Counted from the first letter of the stretch, positions 25,445 to 35,459 are shown. The stretch: 64,000 bases of DNA from JAJECS01 sp965198185 (GCA_965198185.1 CBDAOU010000002.1:1240001-1304000); one strand, 5' to 3'. Made by a program: numbers and translations. Notes: generated from the sequence alone by a model not told the origin.

Positions 25445-26492
25445 CCCGCCGTTGGCTTGGGCTTGGCCTGGACGTAGGTCCCGGGCCACGGCACGTCGAC
25501 GCCGAGTTCCGCAGCGGCGTGGAGCGCCCAGTAGGGATTGCGGAGCAGCTCGCGTCCCAGGGCCACGAGGTCCGCGCGACCGGTGCGCACGATGTCGTCG
25601 GCCGTTTGGGCGTCCTTGATGAGGCCCACGGCAACGACCGGTCCGCCGGCCACGCGGCGAATAGTCTCCGCCACCGGCAGCAGATAGCCGGGGTAGACCT
25701 TGGGAGCGCTCGGCGTGACGCCCCCGGCGCTGACGTGGATCAGGTCGGCACCCGCCCCGCGCAAGCACTGGGCGCCGACGGCCATGTCGTCGGCCGTGTT
25801 GCCGCCGTCCACGAAATCGGTGCCCGAGATGCGCACCGAGATGGGCATCCAGTCCGGAATCGCCGCCCGAACCGCAGCGACCACCTCGCACGGCATGCGC
25901 GACCGATCCTCGATACCGCCGCCGTATTCGTCGTCGCGGTGGTTGGTCAGCGGCGAAAAGAACTCGCTGAGCAGATAGCCGTGGGCGGCATGAATCTCGA
26001 CCGCCTGGAAGCCGGCCTCGACGGCGCGGCGCGCGGCGGCGCAAACGCTTCCACGACGCCCTGGATTCCCTCAACTGTGAGGCTCACGGGCACGCGCCAG
26101 CCGGAGTCGAAGCGCAGCCGACTCGGCGCCACGAGCCGGTGCCCGGAATGGCCGCGCTCGTCGTAGTAGGCCTTGCGCCCGGCGTGGCCGAGCTGAACAC
26201 CGACTACGGCGCCCTGGGAGGCGCAAAACGCCGCGATGCGACGCAGCGGCTCGATTTGCGCGTCGTCCCAGAGGCCCAGATTGACCGGATAGATCACGCC
26301 CCGCGGCTCGACCGCCGTCACTTCGGTGAAGATCAGCCCCACGCCCCCGACCGCGCGCGAGCCGTAGTGCACCACGTGCCAATCGCCGGCCGACCCGCCG
26401 TCCACCGCCGCCAACTGGTCCATCGGGGCCATCACCACGCGGTTGCGCAGCGTCACGCCGCGCAGGCGCAGGGGCTCGAACAATCCGGGCAT
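25441..26492 (-). CDS. NADH:flavin oxidoreductase (old yellow enzyme family), one frameshift
   Basis: The N-terminus from ATG 26492 (MPGLFEPLRLRGVTLRNRVV, MAPMDQLAAVDG, VQLGHAGRKAYYDE) is a YqjM/OYE-type FMN barrel. Near 26040 the frame breaks after VEAFA. One missing base in a GCG/CCG run restores the reading RRAVEAGFQAVEIHAAHGYLL, with the conserved HAAHGYL segment. That frame continues through RISGTDFVDGG, GGPVVAVGLI and RADLVALGRELLRNP to the stop at 25441. The enzymes reduce activated alkenes with NAD(P)H. The stop overlaps the convergent TPP-enzyme stop. The break looks like a sequence error. Confidence 0.82.
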
Positions 26493-26606
26493 TGGGTGCT
26501 CACGAAGAATAGGGAGCGCCGAATTCTAGAGGGCGCGCCGCTCGACCGCGCGGGATCTAGGCTGTCCGGCTGGTCATGCATCGGCAGTCAAGAGGCCCGC
26601 GCCTAT

Positions 26607-26649
26607 ACAGAGTACTCTGTTTGACAAAGTTATCGTCGTGGCATAGCCT
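26607..26649 (+). promoter_or_regulatory. Palindromic operator abutting a sigma-70-type promoter for the ABC exporter
   Basis: ACAGAGTACTCTGT (26607-26620) is a perfect 14-base palindrome. It is followed with no gap by TTGACA (26621-26626), a consensus -35 box, and 17 bases later by TAGCCT (26644-26649), which keeps the key T, A and final T of a -10 box. The arrangement points toward the ABC exporter starting at 26827, leaving a leader of about 170 bases. Palindromes of this kind next to exporter promoters commonly bind TetR-family repressors, but no regulator gene is nearby. Confidence 0.6.
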
Positions 26650-26826
26650 AACGCTGTTGTACACGGACGGTGCCTGCCATGAATGTCAGCCGAATCGATG
26701 CCGAAGTGGCCCTGCAAGATGTGGCTTCCGCCAGAAAGCCAAGCCGGATCCACGCCGGGTCAATGGCCGGATACCATGGGGGCCGTTTCGCCTCCGGGAT
26801 AACGTCCCACGGCTAACAATCACCCC

Positions 26827-27756
26827 GTGCTCGAGTGCCGCGACCTGCGCAAGAGCTTTGGCGAGCTCAAGGCGGTCGACGGCGTGAGCTTTCACATCGC
26901 CGCCGGCGAGACTTACGGGCTGCTGGGGCCCAACGGCGCGGGCAAGACGACCAGCATCTCCATGGCCGTCGGTCTGATGCAGCGCGACGGGGGCCAGGTG
27001 CTGGTGGACGGCGAGCCCCTCGACCCCGGCACGACGAGGCTCAAGGCCAAGATCGGGCTCGTGCCGCAGGACCTGGCCATCTATCCCGACCTCACGGCGC
27101 GCGAGAACCTGCGCTTCTTCGGCCGCCTCTACGACATGCCGCGCGCGCAGTTGCGCCGCCGCGTGGACGAGGTGCTCGAGATCATCGGTCTGAGCGACCG
27201 CGCCGACGAACGCGCCGATAGATACTCCGGCGGCATGAAGCGTCGGCTCAACATCGGCATCGGGCTGCTGCACGCCCCACGTCTGCTGGTGCTCGACGAG
27301 CCGACCGTGGGAGTGGATCCCCAGAGCCGCAACGCCATTCTCGAAAGCATCGAGCAATTGGGCAGCGAGGGACTGGCGGTGCTTTACACGACGCACTACA
27401 TGGAAGAAGCCGAGCGGCTGTGCGACCGCATCGGGATCATTGATCGCGGGCAGATCAAGGCGGAGGGAACGCGCCGCGACCTGGCCCAGATCTTGAGTCA
27501 GCACGACCGCGTGCGTCTAAGCGCAACCGGCCCCCTGCAGGCCGGCGCGGAAGCACTGCGCCGGATCGCCGGAGTGCAACAGGTCGACACGGCCGACGGC
27601 ACGATCGACGTGCTGGTGGAACAAGCCGGCAATTCGTTGATGGCGATGCTGTCCGCGCTGGACGAGGTCGGCGTGTCCATTACCGGCGTCGAGATCGACG
27701 AGCCGAATCTCGAAGCGGTGTTCCTGCATCTCACCGGGCGATCGCTGCGCGACTAG
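26827..27756 (+). CDS. ABC-2 type exporter ATP-binding protein
   Basis: The 309-residue protein starts with GTG 26827. It has Walker A GPNGAGKTT (residues 34-42), the Q-loop region LVPQDLAIYPDLTARENL, signature YSGGMKRRLNIGIGLLHAP, Walker B LLVLDEPTVGVD, and an H-loop His in TTHYMEEAERLCD. The last 90 residues form the C-terminal regulatory domain usual in drug or lipid exporters of the CcmA/DrrA type. It energises the two permeases encoded next, and the gap to permease 1 is two bases. The substrate is unknown. Confidence 0.93.
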   Translation: MLECRDLRKSFGELKAVDGVSFHIAAGETYGLLGPNGAGKTTSISMAVGLMQRDGGQVLVDGEPLDPGTTRLKAKIGLVPQDLAIYPDLTARENLRFFGRLYDMPRAQLRRRVDEVLEIIGLSDRADERADRYSGGMKRRLNIGIGLLHAPRLLVLDEPTVGVDPQSRNAILESIEQLGSEGLAVLYTTHYMEEAERLCDRIGIIDRGQIKAEGTRRDLAQILSQHDRVRLSATGPLQAGAEALRRIAGVQQVDTADGTIDVLVEQAGNSLMAMLSALDEVGVSITGVEIDEPNLEAVFLHLTGRSLRD

Positions 27757-27758
27757 TC

Positions 27759-28951
27759 ATGCGGTCGGCACTGGCCATTGCGGCGAAGGATCTGCGGCAG
27801 CGCGCCCGCGACCGCTCAGTCTATGTGTTCGCCATCGCCGCCCCGCTGGGGTTGGCCATGATCTTCGGCTTCGTCTTCAACCCCATCAGCGACGCCGACT
27901 TCACGGCGACGTACGCCGTCGCGAACATCGATCAGGGACCGCTCGCAGTCCCGCTCGTCGACGGCGTGCTGGGCGGCCTCGCGGAAGAAGGCAACGTCAA
28001 CCTGGTGCACGCGGCGAGCGCGGAGGAGGCCACCCGCCTCGTCGCGGGAGACGGTGACGGCGCCGACCAGGACGTGGACGCGGCCATCATCATTCCGGCC
28101 GGCTTCTCCGCACGCGTGCAGAGCGGCCAGCCTTCGGAGCTGCGGGTCGTCCAAGGCGCGGACGCGTCGCTCGCGTCGACACTCGCCCTGGCAATCGTCC
28201 AGGGATACGCCCGCGAGCTCGACTACGTGCAAGGCGCGGTGGCCACCGTGGCCTCGTTCGATCCCCGGCGCCTTTCCGATGCCGAGGCTATCGCGCAGCG
28301 CGCGGCGGCCACGCCCAGTCCGGTCACGGTGCGGGACGTGTCCGCCACCACCAGGCAACTCGACAACACCACGTTCTACGCCGCCGGTCTTGCCACGTTC
28401 TTCCTGTTCTTCACCGTGCAGTTCGGCGTCAACAGCCTGCTGGAGGAACGCCACGCGGGCACGCTGAGCCGCTTGCTGGCGGCGCCACTGCCGAAGTGGT
28501 CGATCATCCTGGGCAAGGCGATCACGGCGTTTGGCCTCGGTCTGGTCAGCATGCTGATCCTGATCGTCGCCACGAGCCTGATTCTGGGCGCAGACTGGGG
28601 CAATCCCGGCGGAGTCGCTCTGCTGGTCGTCGCGGCAACCGCGTCGGCCATTGGCCTCATGGCGATGGTGAGCGCACTGGCCCGCACGTCAGAACAGGGG
28701 GCGGTGTTCTCGTCCATCGCCGCCGTCGGCTGGGCATCATCGGCGGGACGTTCTTCCCGATCAACCAGGCTGGCGGTTTGCTGGCGAGCCTCCGCTACAT
28801 CACCCCGCACGCCTGGTTCCTGCAGGGGCTCGGCGACCTCGCGGGCGGCGCGCTCAGCGACATCGTGCCCGCAGTCGCCGCGCTGCTGGCATTCACGGCA
28901 GTCACGTCGGGCATCGCGCTCGCGCTGCTGCGGCGAAGGCTCAGTCCATGA
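27759..28951 (+). CDS. ABC-2 type exporter permease 1, one frameshift
   Basis: The N-terminal frame begins with ATG 27759 and has one membrane helix (VYVFAIAAPLGLAMIFGFVF). A large extracytoplasmic domain of about 170 residues follows, then helices including FFLFFTVQFGVNSLLEERHAG and VSMLILIVATSLILGAD. Near 28730 one base appears to be missing. The next frame continues GIIGGTFFPINQAGGLL and ITPHAWFLQGLGDLAGG to the stop at 28951, completing a standard ABC-2 permease of about 397 residues. In the uncorrected frame the protein would lose its last helices and continue as junk into the next gene. Confidence 0.82.
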
Positions 28952-30117
28952 AGGCGCTCGCGATCGCCGCGTCGAACCTGCGCCGGTTCGCGCGCGACCG
29001 CGCCAACGTGTTCTTCGTCCTCATCCTCCCCATGCTGCTCATCCTGGTGCTGGGCTCGGTCTTCGGACGCGGCTTCGATCTGCGCCTGGGCCTGGTGGCT
29101 CCCGGGACCGGCGATCTGACGAGCGCCTTGGTCGAGGGACTGGAGGCACAGGGAGCATTCGTGGTTCATCGTCTCAATGATCCCGACTCCGTCGTGCGGG
29201 CCGTCGAGCGGGGCGAACTGGAAGCAGGCTTGATCCTGCCGCCCAACTACGACGACGCCGTTCGCACCGGCGACACCGTCGAGATCGACTTCATCGCCCG
29301 CCCGGGGCAGGATTCGCTCAGCATCCGCCGCACCATCGACGCGCTTCTCGCGGAGCAGATGACGCTGCCGCGCATTGCCGCCTTCGTCGCCGGTGAGGGC
29401 GCGGCCACCTACGACCAGGCCCTCGTCCAGGCGGCCGCCGCTATTGCGGAGACAGACGGCGTGCAAGTCACGTCGACGATTGCGGGCCAGTCAGCCGTAG
29501 CTCGACCCAGTGGTCAATTCGACCTCGGCGCCCAGCAGCAACTCATGCTGTTCATGTTTCTCACCTCGCTTGCCGGTTCGGCCGCGCTGGTGCAGACACG
29601 GCGGCTGGGCATCGCGCGCCGCATGTTCGCCACGCCCACGACCGTGCGCACCATCCTGCTGGGCGAGGGCCTGGGGCGATTCGGCGTCGCCCTCGTGCAG
29701 GGCGTCTACATCATGCTGGGCACGATGCTGATGTTCGGCGTGCGCTGGGGCGATCCGGTCGGCGCCGTGCTGATCGTGATGGCATTCGGCCTCGTCGGCA
29801 GCGGGGCCGCCATGCTCATGGGCGCGCTCTTCAGCAACGACCAGCAAGCGGCGCCCGTGGGAGTGTTCCTGGGACTCGGCACCGCGGCTCTCGGCGGCTG
29901 CATGTTGCCGCTGTACGTCATGGAGCTGTTTGCCCCGGCCGTGTGGACCGTGGCGCACGTCATGCCCCACGCCTGGGCGCTGGAAGCGTTCGAGGCCCTG
30001 GCGCTCAACGATGGCGGCGTCGCGGACGTGCTCCCGTTTCTCGGCATCCTGCTCGCCTACGCGGCGGGGTTCTACGCGCTGGCGATCTGGCGGCTGCGAG
30101 CGGTCCTGACCCGTTAG
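28948..30117 (+). CDS. ABC-2 type exporter permease 2
   Basis: The 389-residue protein overlaps the previous stop by four bases (ATGA). It has an N-terminal helix (VFFVLILPMLLILVLGSVF), an extracytoplasmic domain to about residue 190, and a C-terminal block of five or six helices (LMLFMFLTSLAGSAALVQ, VLIVMAFGLVGSGAAMLMG, with VMPHAWALEAFEALALNDGG near the end). It is homologous in layout to permease 1, so the transporter is a heterodimer of permeases with one type of ATPase. Confidence 0.9.
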   Translation: MKALAIAASNLRRFARDRANVFFVLILPMLLILVLGSVFGRGFDLRLGLVAPGTGDLTSALVEGLEAQGAFVVHRLNDPDSVVRAVERGELEAGLILPPNYDDAVRTGDTVEIDFIARPGQDSLSIRRTIDALLAEQMTLPRIAAFVAGEGAATYDQALVQAAAAIAETDGVQVTSTIAGQSAVARPSGQFDLGAQQQLMLFMFLTSLAGSAALVQTRRLGIARRMFATPTTVRTILLGEGLGRFGVALVQGVYIMLGTMLMFGVRWGDPVGAVLIVMAFGLVGSGAAMLMGALFSNDQQAAPVGVFLGLGTAALGGCMLPLYVMELFAPAVWTVAHVMPHAWALEAFEALALNDGGVADVLPFLGILLAYAAGFYALAIWRLRAVLTR

Positions 30118-30136
30118 CTACTCGCAGGCGGCGGCG

Positions 30137-30898
30137 CTATCTGCCGATGCTACGCAGGTACTCGCGCGAGATTCGCGCCCGTTCTCGCGGTGGATCATCC
30201 GTGAGACGCCCGCCGTGGCAGACAACCCAGCCGTCGAACTCAATATCGTCGAGGGTGTCGAAGATCGCCGGAATGCTGGGAAACAGGTCACCCGCCCCGA
30301 TGTTCACGTAGCGCCAGGCGCGGTAGTCCTGCAGGTGCACGTATACGAGCCGATCGCGGAGCTCCCGCAGGCACTCGCGCGCGTCCCATCCGATCAGCTG
30401 CGCGTGCGAAACGTCAATGCACAGCTTGAGGTCCGGGGCGGCGTCCAGCACCTGCCGAACCTCACGCTCGGTATGGATCAGCTGCCCCGTATGGAAATGA
30501 AACGCCACGGTCGTGCCCTGGTCGGCGCCGAACTTCCTGAGAGCCTCCGCCGCCGCCGCGAAGCGGCTGATTTCCTCGGTCGACGGCGGGCGATCTTCGG
30601 GCCGGTCCGGCGCCATGATCACGAAGGCCTCCGCCCCGACATCTGCCGCGAACTCGATTCGCCGACAGTTGATTTCGAAGACCACCGGGTCGTCGACGAA
30701 GTTCCAGCCCTGCCCACAGACGCCCGCCACTGGCAGCCCGGCCGCCTCGGACATCGCCGTCACGCGCTCGGCTGAGCCGAGCCAGTCCAGCGACTGCCGC
30801 ACTTCCCAGCCATCCCAGCCGGTCTGCTTGAGCTCGCCGAGCATGCGCGCCAGGTCTGGCGTGGACCCAAATTCGAGCGTGTTGTAGGCCAGTTTCAC
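30137..30898 (-). CDS. Sugar phosphate isomerase/epimerase (TIM barrel)
   Basis: The 253-residue protein is a second xylose-isomerase-like barrel. It begins MKLAYNTLEFGS, and metal/substrate residues are likely in VAFHFHTGQLIHTERE, LKLCIDVSHAQLIGWD and LVYVHLQDYRAWRY, ending with FDGWVVCHGGRLTDDPP. It has little resemblance to the barrel at 14856 beyond the fold. The reaction is unknown. It runs on the same strand as the M20 peptidase, 24 bases downstream of it. Confidence 0.82.
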   Translation of the reverse strand: MKLAYNTLEFGSTPDLARMLGELKQTGWDGWEVRQSLDWLGSAERVTAMSEAAGLPVAGVCGQGWNFVDDPVVFEINCRRIEFAADVGAEAFVIMAPDRPEDRPPSTEEISRFAAAAEALRKFGADQGTTVAFHFHTGQLIHTEREVRQVLDAAPDLKLCIDVSHAQLIGWDARECLRELRDRLVYVHLQDYRAWRYVNIGAGDLFPSIPAIFDTLDDIEFDGWVVCHGGRLTDDPPRERARISREYLRSIGR

Positions 30899-30922
30899 GG
30901 CAACCTCGCCAACCGCAGCTTG

Positions 30923-32035
30923 CTACGCATTCAGGATAAGCTGAACGGTCACGTCGGTCAGGCGCCCAAGCTCGTCGTGCGGCATCGACTCGGCGACGGA
31001 GTGCACGTCGAGATAGCCGACCGATAGGATCGCGGTCGCGATTCCCTTTTCGTTGAAGTTCTGCGCATCGCTGCCGCCGTACGTGGAGATGTGGCGGGGC
31101 TCAAGGCCGGCAGCGGCAATGGCGGTGTCGGCCAGCCGTATGGCCGGGTGATCGTCGCCAAAGCTCGTGGCCTTGAACCGGCCTCTCTGGGCGTAGTCCA
31201 CCCGACCTCCGAGGGCCGCCGCGGCGTCCTCGCAGGCCTCGCGCATGGCATCAATCTGCCGCTCCAGAGCGTCCTGATCCAGGCTTCGCGCCTGCCCGAC
31301 GAGCTTGCACTCCGGCGGCACGATGTTGGCGGCCTGGCCTCCGGACACGACACCCACGTTGGCCACCGTGACGTCGTCGACCTGGCCCAGCGGCATGTTG
31401 TCAACCGCCCGCGCTTGCATGGCGATGGCGTTGATTCCGTCCCCGGCGGCAATCCCCGCGTGCGCGGCCCGCCCGTGAAAGACCGCCTCGAAGCCAAATG
31501 ACCCGGCTTGGTGCGTGACCAGATCGCCGACGGGACCGCCCGCATCGAGCACGAACGCCACGCGCGCCTCGATGTCGTTCGGGTCGAAGGCGTCGGCGCC
31601 AAACTGCCCCACGTCCTCGCCCACCGTGAGGACCACTTCGATCGGCCCGTGATCCAATCCGGCGTCGTGAACCGCGAGCACGGCCTCAATGATGGCCGCC
31701 ACGCCAGCCTTATCGTCGGCCCCGAGCACGCTCGACCCGTCGGAGTAGACGGCGTCCTCCTTGACCACTGGGCGCATGTCAGGCGTGGGCTGCACCGTGT
31801 CCATGTGGGCGTTGAGCATGATCGGCGCCGACTGCTTGCCCTTGGCCGGCCACTTGCCGATGAGGTTGCCAATTTCGTCCCGCGAGCAGACCACCCCAAC
31901 GTCCTCCAGCAGCGGCTGCAGGATAGCCACCACCCGGTCCTCGTTTCCCCAGTAGCTGTCGACGCTGAGGATGTCGACGAAGATCTTGAGCAAGCGATCA
32001 TGGTCGATGGCGATCGGACCGGTTGGCGTTGTCAT
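30923..32035 (-). CDS. M20-family metallopeptidase (PepT/ArgE/DapE-like)
   Basis: The 370-residue protein has NAHMDTVQPTPDM (His and Asp metal ligands), SVLGADDKAGVAAIIEAVLAV (bridging Asp), VVLTVGEDVGQFGADAFD, where the usual EE pair is ED, FVLDAGGPVGD (Asp ligand) and a C-terminal His in YLDVHSVAESM. The central GHGRAAHAG-like segment (HGRAAHAGIAAGDGINAI) is the dimerisation lid. The family hydrolyses dipeptides, tripeptides or N-acyl amino acids with two zinc ions. It appears intact. Glu-to-Asp at the metal-binding position is conservative and may not abolish activity. Confidence 0.85.
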   Translation of the reverse strand: MTTPTGPIAIDHDRLLKIFVDILSVDSYWGNEDRVVAILQPLLEDVGVVCSRDEIGNLIGKWPAKGKQSAPIMLNAHMDTVQPTPDMRPVVKEDAVYSDGSSVLGADDKAGVAAIIEAVLAVHDAGLDHGPIEVVLTVGEDVGQFGADAFDPNDIEARVAFVLDAGGPVGDLVTHQAGSFGFEAVFHGRAAHAGIAAGDGINAIAMQARAVDNMPLGQVDDVTVANVGVVSGGQAANIVPPECKLVGQARSLDQDALERQIDAMREACEDAAAALGGRVDYAQRGRFKATSFGDDHPAIRLADTAIAAAGLEPRHISTYGGSDAQNFNEKGIATAILSVGYLDVHSVAESMPHDELGRLTDVTVQLILNA

Positions 32036-32322
32036 CGTGAGGATCGTCTCCAGGCGTCGGTCAGGGTGCGGCGCCCGTATGGTACGGCGATAGTCTGTCT
32101 ACGGCCGGCTTGGCGTCAACAGCGGCGCGCGCGAGGATGGGACCGCATCGGTACTATCGCGCCGGAACGGGAGAGCCACCGTGCGTGCATTGCCTTGCCG
32201 CGTGGAAACCTGGCTCAGCCTGGTCAGGCTCCTAACGCGACGGCAAAGCGGAGCAGCCGCTCGCAATCGCATCGAGGAAGCTCTGCACGAGGCCGGGATG
32301 CCGACATTACCGATCAACAACC

Positions 32323-33903
32323 ATGAGGGCGCATAACGTGAGCGTGGCGCGCTCGAGACTCCCCAGGCTCCTGCAACACGAATTGCGGAGCGCGATCACG
32401 CCACAAGTCGTCGCCATCGCCGCGGTCGCGGTGAGTGCCGTCATGCTGCTCGTGCAGCTTGCGGCCTTTCCCCCGTTCATCGACGAGCTCATCTACGTCG
32501 GCTGGGCCGCGCGCCTCGCCGAATCGCCATCGCTCGACACGTTGTGGCTTTCGGTAACCGAGGACTGGAAGACCCCGGGGCACACTTGGGCAACGGCCCT
32601 CGCAAACGCTTGGTTTAGAGACCCGATCCTATCCGGGCGCCTGGTCGCCGCCTTCAGCGGCGTGCTCACTATCGGCCTCGTCTATCACGCCGGCCGACGG
32701 TTGGTGGGGGCATGGCCGGCCGCGATCGCCGCGGCGATCCTGGCGGTATCGCCGGCCCTCATCTTTACGGGACGACTGGCCTTGGCGGACGTGCCGATCG
32801 TGATGCTGGCGGCCCTCACGTGGTCCCTCGCGGTGCCTGCGGCCCGCGGACATCTGCCAGGCGCAATCGGCGCGGGCCTTGTCGTTGCGCTCGCCTTCTG
32901 GACCAAGATGAACGGCGCCCTGCTCCTGATCATCCCCGTCACCGGCGTTGTGCTCGCCCGGTCAGTCACCCTCCGGCGCCGGGTAATGGTGCTGGCACTC
33001 GGCGCCGCGCCGCTCAGCGTCGCGTACGGCGCTCTCCTGCTCGTTCCCAAATCAGCGCAGGTATTCGAGGGCACCGCGAGGTTCGTGCTCACACCCGACC
33101 GCCTCATTGAATTCCCAGTGGATCAGTGGATTCGGAACTTGGCCCAAATGGGCGATTGGGCCCTCGCCTACCTGCCGGGCGTTTCGATCGTTGCCGGTGC
33201 CGCCGCTCTCCTGGTCCCGTTCTTCACGCGCCGACGCGAAGATTGGTGGCTGTGGGCCGTGCTGGTTTGCTGGCTCGCCTTCTACGCCCTACTCGGATCG
33301 ATTCTGTTCTCCCGCTACCTGCTGCCCGTGCTCGTGCCGTTCGCCCTGTTGGCGGCACGCGCGATCACGGTGATTGGCGCCAGGCTTCGCCTTGCCGGCC
33401 GCGCACGTCTCGCATCCACATGGATGGTTGGCGCCTCCGCGGCGGTGGTGCTGTCGCTCGCCATTCCCGCCGTGCTGGTTGTTGCGGCGCCGACCCACGC
33501 CGCACTGCCCGACGACGACCGCGCCCAGTACATCGAACAATGGTCAGCGGGCTTCGGACAAGTAGAAGCCCTCCAGTGGATCGCCGACACATCAGCCGCA
33601 GAGCCTGGTCCGGCCATCGTGCTTACGCACCACAAGCGCGGTGCCCCCGGCGACTTTGCAACCGTCATGCTCCGGCGGCGAACAGACTTAGCGGTGTACG
33701 TCGAAAACCGCATTCGCCACCCCGCCGGCGGTGTTGCCGACGCCTGGCAGGGACACGGCGTCCCTGTGTATGCCCTCATCAATGGCAATCATGACGACGG
33801 TGACGAGTTCCTCCGCCTGAATCCGGAATTCACGCCGGTAGCCGCATTCGAGCGTCCGGGGGCAAAGTCGACGGTGACCGTGCTCGAGTTCAGGCCAGCA
33901 TGA
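32323..33903 (+). CDS. GT-C membrane glycosyltransferase, family 39-like (ArnT/PMT type)
   Basis: The 526-residue protein is polytopic, with about ten membrane helices starting at VVAIAAVAVSAVMLLVQLA. The first extracytoplasmic loop has PPFIDELIYVGWAARL with an acidic pair in the place of the catalytic Asp of GT39 enzymes. LALADVPIVMLAAL resembles the second loop acidic site. A soluble domain of about 110 residues follows the last helix. Such enzymes use polyprenyl-phosphate sugars to glycosylate proteins or lipids on the outer membrane face. The gap 32036-32322 upstream shows nothing recognisable. Confidence 0.78.
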   Translation: MRAHNVSVARSRLPRLLQHELRSAITPQVVAIAAVAVSAVMLLVQLAAFPPFIDELIYVGWAARLAESPSLDTLWLSVTEDWKTPGHTWATALANAWFRDPILSGRLVAAFSGVLTIGLVYHAGRRLVGAWPAAIAAAILAVSPALIFTGRLALADVPIVMLAALTWSLAVPAARGHLPGAIGAGLVVALAFWTKMNGALLLIIPVTGVVLARSVTLRRRVMVLALGAAPLSVAYGALLLVPKSAQVFEGTARFVLTPDRLIEFPVDQWIRNLAQMGDWALAYLPGVSIVAGAAALLVPFFTRRREDWWLWAVLVCWLAFYALLGSILFSRYLLPVLVPFALLAARAITVIGARLRLAGRARLASTWMVGASAAVVLSLAIPAVLVVAAPTHAALPDDDRAQYIEQWSAGFGQVEALQWIADTSAAEPGPAIVLTHHKRGAPGDFATVMLRRRTDLAVYVENRIRHPAGGVADAWQGHGVPVYALINGNHDDGDEFLRLNPEFTPVAAFERPGAKSTVTVLEFRPA

Positions 33904-33999
33904 GCCGTCCACGACGACCGCGCGTGTGTCAGGCCGCAGGGCCCACGGCATCAATCACCGGTCCGCAATCTGCGCAGCCTCCGGCGTCTTCTACGCCAG

Positions 34000-35457
34000 C
34001 TAAACCTGTCGTCCTTTCGACCCGGCCCGTGAACGACCGCTTTGGCGAGATCGCGGCGCACGGACAGTGGCGACGAGGAGCAGCGGGATAAGCGTGATCA
34101 GCGTCAGGGCGATCACGCTATCGGCGGCCAGGACTGGCCAGCGCCAGTCCGAGCCAAACATGCGCCAAAGCCCGTAGAACTTGCTCGCCGAAGGCTCCGT
34201 CGCGCCATAGGCCGCGAATTCCAGGTTCTGGTCCGGCCAGGCGGGCTCACCATTTACCCACAATCGCCCTGCCGCATAGCGATTCTTCGTCACGCCGACT
34301 CCGAGATCCGATCCTTGCTCTGCATCGACGACGACCTGCGCCACTAACCGTTGGCCTTCCATCGCCGCTAGCGGCGGCAACAACTCAACTGAATGCCACC
34401 GCGGACAATCCCCAACGGGAACCTGCACTGAGCCTTCCGAAAGCACGGAGGACGTCGCCTCGGAGTCTGCGACGCGCACTGCGGCAATCCCCGGGGAGCC
34501 GCTCGGTGCACAGTTGGAAAGGCGCAGTTCGAGGAAGCGGACGGGCGCCGCCGGCATGCGAAATTCCTGGGCAACGGCCTCTTGGTCGTCAAGCCGAATT
34601 ACAAAGGCGTCGGCCCAGGCGCCAGGGGCTCGCGCATCGATGAGCGGCGCTCGGAACAGGAAGACAACCGCCAAAACGGCGAGCGCGGCCACAGTCGCCA
34701 TCGTTCCAAACAGCAACGTGCGCACACGGCCGCCGGCGAACACCCCCAACCGAAGCCGCGACGCCCTGTGGTCCCGCAACGCGATGGCCGCACTCAGTGC
34801 AAATAGCAGCGTCCCGCCGAACTCAAAGGTCTCTTCGATCACGACCTCCAGCACCTCGGCGCGTCCTTTGAACACAACGGGAAAGCTGACCTCATGCGCA
34901 ACGGCGAGCAGCCAGGCGGCTAGGCCGAGGACAAATGGCGCGCGGACTGCCGGTTGACGCAGTTCTTGGCGAACAAAAAACCCCATCGCTGCGACGAACG
35001 CCAAGATCAATGGGCTCAGCACCACAGGCCAGAGAAACGCTCGGTCGACACGGCTGATCAAGTCGCCGGAGAGGGCCGGCCTAATCGTCTCGTGAAATGC
35101 GGCAGCCTCATCCCAGGCCAGATACGCCCCAGTCGCCGCCAGCGCGGTCCACCCGCCGACGGCGATCCAGCCGGCCCGCCGATGACCACTTTGAACGGCC
35201 GCGGCAAACGCAAGCAACGCCATCGTTGCCAGCCCCGCCGCCGAAACGGCGGTCGTAACGTTGCCCTCCAAACCAGGATCCAGTTGCCGCGGCGTGATGC
35301 CGGCCGGCAAGCGTTCGGGGAATCCCAAGCGCAAGAGTTGGGGAAGTACGACCGCGCCCCACCAAAAGGCCACGGCTCCGATAAGCAGCAGCCTTCCAGC
35401 CCACATGGCCGGACGCCAGACGTGATCTTGCGCGGAAGGCGCTATTGGCCGGCGCAT
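34000..35457 (-). CDS. Polytopic membrane protein with large extracytoplasmic domain, unknown function
   Basis: The 485-residue protein has about seven N-terminal helices (for example LLLIGAVAFWWGAVVLPQLL, FVLGLAAWLLAVAHEVSFPV, FGTMATVAALAVLAVVFLF). An extracytoplasmic beta-rich region spans roughly residues 275-440 (ARAPGAWADAFVIRLDDQEA, FLELRLSNCAPSGSPG), and a final helix near 445-465 is followed by a basic tail. No family was recognised. It starts two bases after the stop of the GT-C-like gene upstream on the same strand, so the pair is probably translated together and may form one complex. Confidence 0.65.
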   Translation of the reverse strand: MRRPIAPSAQDHVWRPAMWAGRLLLIGAVAFWWGAVVLPQLLRLGFPERLPAGITPRQLDPGLEGNVTTAVSAAGLATMALLAFAAAVQSGHRRAGWIAVGGWTALAATGAYLAWDEAAAFHETIRPALSGDLISRVDRAFLWPVVLSPLILAFVAAMGFFVRQELRQPAVRAPFVLGLAAWLLAVAHEVSFPVVFKGRAEVLEVVIEETFEFGGTLLFALSAAIALRDHRASRLRLGVFAGGRVRTLLFGTMATVAALAVLAVVFLFRAPLIDARAPGAWADAFVIRLDDQEAVAQEFRMPAAPVRFLELRLSNCAPSGSPGIAAVRVADSEATSSVLSEGSVQVPVGDCPRWHSVELLPPLAAMEGQRLVAQVVVDAEQGSDLGVGVTKNRYAAGRLWVNGEPAWPDQNLEFAAYGATEPSASKFYGLWRMFGSDWRWPVLAADSVIALTLITLIPLLLVATVRAPRSRQSGRSRAGSKGRQV

Positions 35458-35459
35458 TT

